This document shows, piece by piece, positions 44,853 to 53,500 of a DNA stretch of 64,000 bases. How positions within the stretch are numbered: the first letter of the stretch is position 1; every line of letters starts with the position of its first letter. A program made the position numbers and the translations under genes. The notes under the pieces are model-generated. The model saw only the letters and a program-made list of their open reading frames with translations. It made no database searches and had not been told where the DNA came from. The stretch lies in the NCBI GenBank assembly GCA_031551965.1, contig JAVBMW010000002.1, positions 1 through 64,000 of the forward strand, in the 5' to 3' direction. This DNA is from CALVGQ01 sp031551965 (lineage in GTDB: Bacteria > Bacillota_I > Bacilli_A > Erysipelotrichales > Erysipelotrichaceae).

Positions 44853-45428
44853 TTATAGCATTACTTCCAAATATTTTCTCAACAATGGTTCTACCCGCAA
44901 ATCCTTTGCATATTTCATCAATAGATTTATATCGCGATCCGTTAACTTCATATAGTTCTGAAAAACTTCAACAAATACTTCAAACCCCAATTTATTACGA
45001 TAAAACAATATGTCACATACTGTCTTTTCTTTGTCATAAATCCAAAATTCATTTTCATCTTCAATTATTCTTACTCTACCAATTTCATATCTTTTTTTCG
45101 AAAAACTATAAATGTGGATAACAGGAAAATCAGGATAATCTTTCTTGTAATGATTTCTAGGAATCGCGACATTTATTTCAGTAGGACGATATGTTGTTAA
45201 ACCATAATAGACTGCAGCACTCAAAAGACAGACTACCCCTTTATTTACATAGGCAGGAACAGCATAAAAATCGTTATATTCACCCTCGTATTGAAGATTT
45301 TCATAGTATTTTTTATTAACGGGAAACAAATCATTTGATTTTACCAATTTCCTAATTTGATAAGAAGAAAAACCAAGATTAATCAAATATTCTCTAGAAA
45401 TATACTGTTTATTAAATAATTCAGCCAT
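44853..45428 (-). CDS. AbiEi-like type IV antitoxin-domain protein, orphan
   Basis: This 191-residue protein resembles the AbiEi antitoxin family. It has an N-terminal winged helix (YISREYLINLGFSSYQIRKLVKSNDLFPVNKKYYENL), then VCLLSAAVYYGL, IPRNHYKK, and the catalytic-like KEKTVCDILFYRNKLG region. AbiEi proteins normally sit directly before an AbiEii nucleotidyltransferase toxin; no such gene follows here. It may act as a lone regulator or pair with the unknown protein downstream. The start at 45428 has GGAAGAGGTATT before it. Confidence 0.75.
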   Translation of the reverse strand: MAELFNKQYISREYLINLGFSSYQIRKLVKSNDLFPVNKKYYENLQYEGEYNDFYAVPAYVNKGVVCLLSAAVYYGLTTYRPTEINVAIPRNHYKKDYPDFPVIHIYSFSKKRYEIGRVRIIEDENEFWIYDKEKTVCDILFYRNKLGFEVFVEVFQNYMKLTDRDINLLMKYAKDLRVEPLLRKYLEVML

Positions 45429-45575
45429 TTTAAATACCTCTTCCTACTTGTATTGTTATCTTAATTATAATCAATAATTAATAACTTTAAAAGCAAAATT
45501 TGACCGAAACTCCACATTTTTATAAATATGCTTATTTTCAGTTAAATTATTCTTTTTACTTAGCTCATTCATATG

Positions 45576-46142
45576 TTATTTATAATTTCTTTTAAAAATA
45601 TCATCTGCGGTTTCACCTTTGTAAAGGCATTTATATCCAGCATTATGAAATTGATCAAAATTCTTCACTCTAGCATTTTTAGCAACTTGATTAAGCTCAT
45701 AATTTCCCTTTTTTGTGATACTTCGATTATAAAATCGTTTTTCAGTTTCAAAGATTAGCATATTCAATTTCACTTATTTCTTGTTTTCTTGTTTGTACTG
45801 CGAAATAAGTTTGACCAAGTGCAACGACTTCTTTGCTTGGATCAGCATTCTGTACAATTAGGTAACAAGCATATCGAGATAATTTTATGTCTTTAATTTT
45901 TTTTGATGTTGCTCCGGCATCTACGATTTTGCTGACATCAGCAAAATCGTAATAGTTATCTTTTTTACTAACTGTGCAACTGATTTTTGCTTTATTAATG
46001 ACTTTTTCAAAATTTCTTCATTGAGTATATTCACTACCACTTGTAGTTCTCTTACTAGCCAATACTCATTTCCTAATTCATCTACATGCTTGATTCCTTC
46101 AAACGTTTCATAATTTACTTCACTTATTTGATTTTTACTCAT
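45576..46142 (-). pseudogene. DinD copy 4, frameshifted and truncated
   Basis: Starts well (ATG at 46142, AGAGGAG in front) with a DinD-like N-terminus. It then changes frame near 46020 after RELQVVV, and again near 45770, and stops after GETADDIFKR, losing the C-terminal ~90 residues. The remaining pieces include FADVSKIVDAG, KLSRYACYLIVQNADPSKEV, and TKKGNYELNQVAKNA. Its variable segment is of the copy-2 type. It retains the internal inverted repeat in perfect form despite the decay. Confidence 0.85.
45922..45951. repeat. Perfect inverted repeat inside dinD copy 4 relic
   Basis: TACGATTTTGCTGA and TCAGCAAAATCGTA are exact 14-bp complements around CA. Relative to copy 2 the third arm base pair changes from C/G to G/C on both sides. 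Confidence 0.95.
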
Positions 46143-46215
46143 TTTGATATCTCCTCTAAAAATATTCCTATACTATTATTATTCTCCACTTTTTGTCTTT
46201 CACCTCTTTTTAAAA
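46143..46215 (-). promoter_or_regulatory. Upstream block of dinD copy 4
   Basis: Shares GAGGTGAA and AGAATAATAATAGTATA with copies 1 and 2, with the same spacing from the gene; the bases between them differ. This picks out the functional part of the dinD promoter. Confidence 0.5.
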
Positions 46216-46261
46216 TGCAACAAATTTTATTTTTTGATTGAGTTATTTAAAACACATAAAA

Positions 46262-46288
46262 AGCACTCAACTATTCTAGCTAAGTGCT
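46262..46288 (-). terminator. Terminator of the 58-codon unit
   Basis: Minus-strand AGCACTTAGCTA and TAGTTGAGTGCT pair over 12 positions (two wobbles) and are followed by a T-run. It overlaps the last codons of the small gene. Confidence 0.75.
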
Positions 46289-46452
46289 TCGTTTTCAAGT
46301 GAGGAGTTCCAACGCGATAAGTATCGTATTTCGAGATTGCTTCCTTGTGGGAAGATGTTATCTTTATTCATCTTCCCACAAGGAATAATAGAGTATGCTT
46401 CCGATATTCCATCCGAAAATCCCCGATCAACTGAAATATGATTTGTATTCAT
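46276..46452 (-). CDS. 58-residue protein of unknown function
   Basis: A complete small unit. A TATAAT lies at 46479-46474 (minus strand), GGAGAG 9 bp before the ATG at 46452, 58 codons follow, and the stop falls inside a terminator. The product has features such as VDRGFSDGISEAYS, IPCGKMNK, and a C-terminal NLEIRYLSRWNSSLENE. A decayed homolog of the last part, differing mostly at synonymous positions, lies at 56428-56490, so the reading frame is or was a real protein. A 17-bp perfect inverted repeat lies within the coding region. I do not recognise the family. Confidence 0.5.
   Translation of the reverse strand: MNTNHISVDRGFSDGISEAYSIIPCGKMNKDNIFPQGSNLEIRYLSRWNSSLENEALS
46341..46385. repeat. 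17-bp perfect inverted repeat in the small gene
   Basis: TTCCTTGTGGGAAGATG (46341-46357) and its exact complement (46369-46385) flank 11 bases. It would make a very stable hairpin in the transcript of the 58-codon gene. Confidence 0.95.
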
Positions 46453-46498
46453 TAGCTATCACTCTCCATAATTATTATAAGTAATTAGTATAAAATTT

Positions 46499-46540
46499 AA
46501 ACGAAATGCGGAAGAAATGAAATTTTACCGCATTTCGTTT
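46499..46540. repeat. 13-bp perfect inverted repeat upstream of the small gene
   Basis: AAACGAAATGCGG (46499-46511) and CCGCATTTCGTTT (46528-46540) are perfect complements around 16 bases. It lies between the SUKH gene and the 58-codon gene; it may be a terminator of the former (only a weak T-run follows) or an operator of the latter. Confidence 0.8.
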
Positions 46541-46660
46541 ATCACTTAAATAACTTTCAGTTAATAATTATCTGGCAGACACTTAAATTTGCATCAATTT
46601 CTGACATAGGTTTACAGTGGATTTTTTTACAATTTAATATACCCGAAGTAATATTTATTG

Positions 46661-47113
46661 CTACGTACTCAATCTTCCTGAGTACCATTCATTGGCCCAA
46701 GTTTCAAAGCTGTTAGCAACGATTCTAAATTCATTCTCAATAGGATAATAAACTCCAACTTCTTTAGAAGTAACTCCATTTTTTATGATGAATCCAAAGC
46801 ATTCACCACAACCATTGTCCGCAAAAAACAAATAGTCATCTGGTGAATTTATTTGAGCCGTTTCAATGAAATTCCTATGTAACAAATGATATTCTTTAAT
46901 CTTTTCATTATTAAACACCACATAGTCGCCAAACCTCTTATTTTGAATACCATTTGTTTCCATTAGTAAATCAAGCAAATCACCAGTAATTCTGACATAT
47001 AAAAAATTTTCTAACTCAGTAAGTTGTTCATTTGTTATAGGCTCAAAAAAAGCTAGATTATAATTACTATCATCTTTCACTATATTTTGAAAAAATATTC
47101 TCCAATCAATCAC
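46661..47113 (-). CDS. SUKH/SMI1-KNR4-family immunity-like protein
   Basis: About 150 residues with the SUKH fold pattern: EPITNEQLTELENFL, ITGDLLDLLMETNGI, YVVFNNEKIKEYH, FFADNGCGECFGF and FETWANEWY. In bacteria these are mostly immunity proteins against polymorphic or contact-dependent nuclease toxins. No toxin gene is adjacent, so it is an orphan. A frame opens at ATG 47137, but the GTG at 47113 with GAGGTTATT in front begins exactly where family members usually start (Ile-Asp-Trp-Arg), and I prefer it. Confidence 0.82.
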   Translation of the reverse strand: MIDWRIFFQNIVKDDSNYNLAFFEPITNEQLTELENFLYVRITGDLLDLLMETNGIQNKRFGDYVVFNNEKIKEYHLLHRNFIETAQINSPDDYLFFADNGCGECFGFIIKNGVTSKEVGVYYPIENEFRIVANSFETWANEWYSGRLST

Positions 47114-47224
47114 AATAACCTCACTAATATATTTCATTCAATGTACATCAAATAAATTCTATAGTTGTAATAAATACTACGGTATTACTGTTAAATTTAC
47201 AAGATCAATCTTTGCTAATCATTA

Positions 47225-47385
47225 TATTTCAGTTAAGATTACTTGAGCAACTGACTCGACTATTTTCCAAGCCTGCGACAACAATATTCTCTTGATTAAT
47301 TCTAAGGCTCTCAGCTAGTTCCAATATCGTGATTCCTCCAGAAGAATTAAGTGGAAGTCAATAGTATCACTATCTGATATAGTAA
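47225..47385 (-). pseudogene. Unidentified coding fragment with HTH-like segment
   Basis: A short frame on the minus strand reads SGGITILELAESLRINQENIVVAGLENS, resembling a helix-turn-helix or beta-grasp fragment, joined upstream to the end of the dinD copy 5 relic. No start of its own. Too little is left to name the family. Confidence 0.3.
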
Positions 47386-47940
47386 TAGATTCTGTATCTT
47401 TAAATGTTTCAAAATATCTTCGTGATAGCTTAATTTCTTTCTTTTTATGTCATCAGTTGCCTCACCATTATAGCCCCTAATAACCTGCATTATGAAATTG
47501 ATCAAAATTCTTCACTCCTGCAGTTCTAGTAACTTGATTAAGTTCATAATTTTCTTTTTTTGTGATGCTACGATTACAAAACGTTTTTCATTTCCGTTAG
47601 ATCTACAGATTCTGTTTCACATATTTCTTGTTTGTACGGCAAAATAAGTTTGCCCAAGAGCCATTACTTCCTTACTTGAATTGCATTTTGTACTATCAAA
47701 TAACAAGCATATCGTGATAATTTAATCTTTAATTCGTCGATTTGAATATCTTGTTTGAACTATTTTGCTGATATCAGCAAAATAGTCATCTGCCTGATAT
47801 CCACTTATTGTACAACTTGTTTTGGCTTTACTCATTACAATGTCAAAATTACGACATTGTTTATATTCCAATACAACTTGTAACTCTCTTGCCAACAAAT
47901 ATTCATTTCCTTCTTTATCAAAATGTTTAATCTTTTAACT
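47386..47940 (-). pseudogene. DinD copy 5, heavily decayed
   Basis: Scattered dinD codons remain in several frames: NEYLLARELQVVLEY near 47900, YFADISKIVQT near 47770, SSKEVMALGQTYFAVQTR near 47660, and NFIMQVIRGYNGEATDDI near 47480. At least four frameshifts or stops are present, the start is lost, and the C-terminus is gone at nearly the same point as in copy 4. The internal palindrome is nevertheless perfect over 28 bp. Confidence 0.85.
47759..47786. repeat. 28-bp perfect palindrome inside dinD copy 5 relic
   Basis: ACTATTTTGCTGAT and ATCAGCAAAATAGT are exact complements. Compared with copies 2 and 4 the third base pair is T/A instead of C/G or G/C, changed on both arms. Confidence 0.95.
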
Positions 47941-48086
47941 TTGAATTTTCATATACGAAAGCCGAACTTCTTTTCAATCAAAGATTAGGCTCGACTTCTA
48001 TTTGAATTTATATTTTAAGATGCTCATGTTACATAGATAATGCTTATTTCCAGTAGTGTTCATATTTCGAAAGGGATATTTATTGC

Positions 48087-48793
48087 TTATTGATGCTGCC
48101 CCTTTAGATAGCTCCTCTTGTTTTCGCGAATATGTTGCTTCCATTTGCAGCAATCATTTAAGTGCATGATAACATGGCGTGTTGGCGGCATGAGCAATAA
48201 ACCCGCCACATCTTTTGTTCCCCAAAAATCAAGGAGCCACTGTGAATCTTCTTCGCTAGTTACGCCGCCTAGCTGCGCAATTACTTCCAGTCCCTCAGCA
48301 GATACTTTGCGTTGCATATCTTCTACAGAAAGCGATTTAACAATATCCTGTGTTCTTTTCCCAACAGCATTTCGAAATGCAATGAGTTTTTCGATGTTTA
48401 GCTGGCAGCTCAACTCAATGATTTCATCATCTGATAAAGCGTTGCCGTATCAGAAATAGGAGCGTTAAGCTGTTTCTTCCATTCAGCATCAAATATCTGT
48501 TCATTATTTGCAATGAGTATATTCATTGTCAAATCCTCAATTCTTGCAATATGCCACAAGACCCATGCGATTGTTTCAGCTTTCGAAGTAGGCATAATGC
48601 TGTATTCGTGAGGAGCAAGGTCGGCTAAGAGAATATCGACTTCATTTTGTTGAGTTCCCGACATTACGGATAAATGCAATTTATTGTACAAATCAAAAAA
48701 TAGTTGCTTTGCTTCTTCCAGCTTGTCCGGCTTTCGGATAATTTCATTTAACTCTTTATGTCGCTCACTTAACCCATTTCCGAAGTATTTCAT
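48087..48793 (-). pseudogene. DinB-like four-helix protein, frameshifted
   Basis: Two frames (48410-48793 and 48087-48413) form one protein of about 235 residues. The N-terminal part has MPTSKAETIAWVLWHIARIEDLTMN, the C-terminal part MPPTRHVIMHLNDCCKWKQHI; the metal-site-like histidines fit DinB/YfiT-like proteins. The break is at GATACGGCAACG (near 48445): one extra G would restore Thr-Gly-Asn-Ala-Leu-Ser-Asp-Asp. Richer in G and C than its neighbours, so probably acquired separately. Confidence 0.75.
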
Positions 48794-48889
48794 CTTATCA
48801 GCCCTTATCTAATATGCCCTTTTCCCAGTACAACTGTATACATATAACATCTCCAGTCTTCATTGTTTCTTTAGCTATACATTATTTAC
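48794..48889. other. Spacer, no gene
   Basis: Upstream region of the DinB-like relic; nothing distinctive seen. Confidence 0.3.
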
Positions 48890-48925
48890 CTTGTCAATCT
48901 TGTCAACCTTGTCAACCTTGTATAA
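48890..48925. repeat. 9-bp tandem repeat
   Basis: Three consecutive copies of CTTGTCAAC (the first ends in T) followed by a partial fourth. Near the edge of the DinB relic; no function assigned. Confidence 0.8.
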
Positions 48926-48973
48926 ATGTCAACATATAAATGTACGCTTTTGATCATATATTAATGTACAGAA

Positions 48974-49150
48974 TCACTCATCTTCAGAATAGTAATTTTT
49001 CAATCTATACGATTTGCCAGTGATGTTTATAACGTAGGCATGATGCAATACACGATCAAGTATCGCATTAGCTATCACTGGATCCATAAAGATGCTATCC
49101 CAGTTAGAGAAGTTGATATTTGTGGTAAATATCGTACTTCTTTTTTCAGA
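48974..49150 (-). pseudogene. C-terminal relic of IS21-type helper ATPase IstB
   Basis: Minus-strand codons read STIFTTNINFSNWDSIF, VIANAILDRVLHHAYVINITGKSYRLKN and end at a TGA at 48974. This is the C-terminal part of IstB (the sensor strand TTN and the final R-x-L-x-H-x-A-x-x-I). The Walker motifs and the rest of the element are missing. Confidence 0.8.
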
Positions 49151-49262
49151 ACCCCAGAATTAACCAATGTATCCAATCTCTTGCTAATAGCCTGTTTTGA
49201 CATTGAAAATTCGTCACCTATATCTTTCAAAGTAATTTTTTTAGTATCACCATATTTGTTAA
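49151..49262 (-). pseudogene. Winged-helix fragment joined to the IstB relic
   Basis: In the minus strand the codons KITLKDIGDEFSMSKQAISKRLDTLVNSGVLKKE form a winged helix like those ending AlbA-type regulators. It runs into the IstB relic without a break, so two unrelated gene pieces have been fused by deletion. Confidence 0.5.
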
Positions 49263-49355
49263 TGTATCTATTTTATTTTTAGAATATAAACATAATTGAA
49301 TTTTATTTATTTTCATTTGGTAATAAACGTATTTGGAAGTAACTAAATAACACAA

Positions 49356-50477
49356 TTAAATTTGCTTTTTTAGTTTAAATCCTCCTTGTCTATTATGTAT
49401 AATTTTTCCTTTATAATTCCGCAACTCTTTCTTTGTTGAAAGAATATTAAAAAGAAGGTTGAACAACATAAGACTATCAATTTTTTTATTCGAAAATGCA
49501 AATCCATGTTGAGATGGATGCCGCCTAACTTTTTTATGTGTTGATATTGCATAACCATTGAAATCCATGTTTTCAAATACAATATCAATATTGTTGCCAA
49601 GCATAGCTAATTGAAGTGAAAATGGACCATACTCGTTTAAATCTATTTCAAAGAGTTCATTAATAATTGGATCCAAAATTCCTTTTCGAGCAGTAGTTTT
49701 TTTGTTTTCTAAATAATAGGAAAGCGTGTAATCAATCAACGAAATAATAGCCATATTTGCCAAAGAATATTTTTTATTTTTATAGGCAAAAACTGCTTGC
49801 TTAAAAAGGGTGAGTTGCTGCCCTCTTAATTGATATTGTATATCCTCAATCATTTTGTTCACTTTAGTATTATCGAAATATGTCTTCATGAATACATCGA
49901 ATTCACGCTCATCATGGACATTACTTAAAATCCTTTTCAGCTCATCTGTACTAATATCGTATGGAAACGCCCATAAAAAGTTTTTCAACGCATTTTTATA
50001 GTCAATATAATTCCATATGTTATCTGGGTCTTTCTTAGCTTCTTCGATGGCTTTTTGAAATGCCAATGAAGGGCCTTTCATATAATCCGTTATGAAATTG
50101 AAGCTATTACTTAAATCTATACGAAGATTAAAAAGCGATTTATATGCTGGATTTTCAAAAATTTCAAATATCATTTTATTTATTGGTCTTAATGCTTGAC
50201 TAATAATTTGAGTTTGATGTAACAAGTTCTCAAATTGTTTGTCATATATTGGTGTAGTAACCTTTATAAGGTTTTGAATAGATTTAATTCTATCTTCATT
50301 CAAAATTTTCGCTTTCATAAGTGTTTCATTCAGATTAAGCTGAAATTTTTTCGTCCGCTCATTATTAATGACTATATATGGTTTGAGTAAAGAATCTGTT
50401 AATTTTTTGTTTTGCTCAAGTATTTCAAGGTATTGTTTTGTTAATTCGTCATCTTTATTTTTTTCTTCCATAGGCAT
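49356..50477 (-). CDS. HEPN-like protein next to the STAND NTPase
   Basis: This 373-residue protein is helical and soluble. Residues 1-110 look like a coiled coil, and the C-terminal part (about 220-350) is all-helical. Near its end RRHPSQHG (residues 318-325) contains R-x4-H, the catalytic signature of HEPN ribonucleases, followed by a hydrophobic helix as in HEPN domains. If that holds, it would cut RNA when the defence system is triggered. AAAGGAAAGG precedes the ATG. It follows the large NTPase gene by 78 bp in the same direction and is probably its partner, but I know of no described pair of exactly this kind. Confidence 0.55.
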   Translation of the reverse strand: MPMEEKNKDDELTKQYLEILEQNKKLTDSLLKPYIVINNERTKKFQLNLNETLMKAKILNEDRIKSIQNLIKVTTPIYDKQFENLLHQTQIISQALRPINKMIFEIFENPAYKSLFNLRIDLSNSFNFITDYMKGPSLAFQKAIEEAKKDPDNIWNYIDYKNALKNFLWAFPYDISTDELKRILSNVHDEREFDVFMKTYFDNTKVNKMIEDIQYQLRGQQLTLFKQAVFAYKNKKYSLANMAIISLIDYTLSYYLENKKTTARKGILDPIINELFEIDLNEYGPFSLQLAMLGNNIDIVFENMDFNGYAISTHKKVRRHPSQHGFAFSNKKIDSLMLFNLLFNILSTKKELRNYKGKIIHNRQGGFKLKKQI

Positions 50478-50555
50478 ATCCTTTCCTTTATTTTAATTTA
50501 TTAATATACTTCACTTTTACTTATATACCCTATCAGAAACATACAACCCTTTATC

Positions 50556-53500
50556 TTATTTCTTCAATATACCAGCATGCTTCATCTCTTTTAAAGTAAT
50601 TAGCTTCATTTTTAAACTAACTGGATAATCGGTATATTTAAGTATTTGCATAAGCCTTGCCTTTATATCCGTTCCTTTGAATATAGCTCTTATATTCTCC
50701 ATTTCTACAGAAAATGGCAGCCTTTGTTTTATATAGCAATATAAAAGATTAATGCACGCAGCTGTATTATCTGCGTTTATTTTATCGAAACATTCTATAA
50801 TTCGACTAGCTTGTTTCATAACAGGATATTTTTCATTAGCCATCGCCTGCATTAAATGCGTTAGAAACAATTTCTCAATTTTCTTTTTGTCATACTTCAG
50901 TATTTCTTCTAAAAGACTATCGTCTGAGCACAAAAGTCCCCAGCCGTCTTGAAGATAAACAAATAATTTTACTAAATAGTTTAAGTATTTTTCGAAATCA
51001 TATTTATTAATTAAAAATATAATTCTTTTTACCTGCTCTTTATTATTTCTAAGTATATACCAATCTAAAAATAATTTGTCCATAATCAAATCAATCAATT
51101 TGTCTGCATCTTTCGAATTTGTATTATCACTATTCAAAAATTCTTCTATCTGTTTATATTCACTAGGAAGCGGGTCATTATTTTCATAATGTATTAACAG
51201 ATTTTTAATTGGTAATGCGTATGACTCTTTAATAATTTTTTCTTTAGAATCACTTGTTATTTGATATTTTTCGATTTTATCATTTCCAAATATCTTAATT
51301 GCTGTTTCAAAAATGCTATCATCAAATATTTCAATTCTCTTATGATTACTTAAATAGCTCTCGAAATTTTTCTTTAATTCTTTCGCTAAAGAATTTTGCT
51401 TAAGGTTCAACAGATAGGTATATGCATTTATAAAGTATTTGATATCTGTTTCGTTAACGTCATAATCAAAGTTAAAAGACATTCTAATCAAGAATTTTAT
51501 AAGTTGACAACTTTCCAACAATTTGCTCTCGGCAATTTTGCGCAAATAATATTGTCGATCTTCAAGAAAATCTCTATCATCATATTCTAACTGATCAAGT
51601 TGATTAAAATAAAATAAAGTGTACTGCAATGGGTAATTTTCATTTAAAAAGTCTAAATACTCTTCCATTGACCCGTGTATATCTTTCCCATCAGTTCTTC
51701 TTTTTATCTCTACAAGAAAATCGTAAAGACTAATAAGAAGATTAATATCATCTTTTATGAAATTCAATGTATTGGTTAAATCATAAATTGATGTTTCTTT
51801 ATGATGAAAATATGACATAAGTAATATCATTGCTTTTTTATATAATTCTATTGCTTGATCATCATTGATGTATGAATAGCCTAGACAAGCGATTTTTAGA
51901 TAAACAGATGCAATATCTACATAACTTCCCGATATATTTTTAGTGCTATAAAAATCAAATGCAGTATTAAAAAGTAATGCTTGGTTATGATCATTTTTTA
52001 TGCTGTTTAAAATATCTAAAATATTATTTTCTGTAAATGGCCCCATTTTTGCTCCAATTACAATGCCTGTTGTATCTGAAGCTTTCTCAAAAAATAATGA
52101 TAATACATTCTTAAGGACTGTCTCATCATTAATATATTCGAATATATCTTTTATCGAACTTGCCATAGCATCGTATAACCCTGAAGCGTCTACCATTCTT
52201 CCCAATCGAGAAAAAATATAAGAATCATTAAGAAAACTTTTCATCCAATCTATGATTTTATCGTCAATTGTTCCGCTTGTCTTCATAGTTTTATAAACTC
52301 TACAAATTAATTTATACCAATTATGAACATAAGAATCTGTAAATTTTGGTATTTTCCGTTCGAAATTTTCAATCTCATCGATATTTGCATACTTTAATGA
52401 ATAAATTTTTTCCCCAATATGATTATTAAAGAAATTTTTTTCATAAATTATTTTAGGATCTATTGTTTGATATGTATTTCCATAATTCAAAAACATTTCA
52501 AGATACTCTTTATCTTCAATTTCTGCATCAACCAATGAATAATTTTTATATCCTATCTCTTCTTTTATGATGGTAAAAAGGCTTTTACCTATTTTATCAG
52601 CAATCGGATTTGGCTTAACTTGATTCAAGTATTTTTCAATGTTTCCGCTAATTATATAAAATCTCATAAGGTATCGCGTAACATCTCTAGTGTCATTTTT
52701 AGATTCTTGCCTATATTTTAAAATATAAGGCTTCCAATTTACAGAGATATTATTATTGTCACAATGATATAGTAAAGATAATCCCATCTCAACATTTAGA
52801 AGAGGCTCATCATCCATTCCATAAAGAATGCTATGTATTTTCTCATAACTATATTTTTTTGCGTAGTATTGTGAAATACTATCATATTCATATTCAATAT
52901 TTTCCTTTGAATGATAAATAAGGTTCTTCACTAAATTAAATTCAACAATTTCATTTATACTTGGATTAAGCTGATTTAGTGACTTTGCTATTAAATCTAT
53001 GATATTGTCCACTTGGCTAAAATACCCATTAAAATAACTTTGATAGACAAAATCATAATTACATTTCGAAACAATTTCTTTGAATTTTTCTGCCTCAAAT
53101 AAAATATTAAAATAAGTATTGTATATTTTGGTTTCAAATATATTATCTTTTTCCATCAACCATTCAGCAATCCTTTTATAACATAAAGTTTTGATATTGC
53201 TTCCCGATTGATTTATTTTATCGAGTATAAACCTCCGTAAACTTTCATGGTAAATCGTATATGAATCATCAATAACATTCATTTTTAAAACAGAAAGATA
53301 ATTATTTATTTCGGCTTGAATGATGGGTAATGAATAACCCGTTATTTCGTTCATTTCAGTAGCGCTCAATGTCATATATCCATTAATTAATAATGGAATA
53401 ATATTTTTATCAATGTCAATGTTTGTCAATAAATAATCATAGTAACTATTTATATCATCACTGATTATATCTAAAAACTCGAAGTCACCACTGCATTTGA

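Noticed and set aside
48890..48925. Short tandem repeats as a CRISPR array
   Set aside because: Units of 9 bp are back to back without spacers; no cas gene is in the window.
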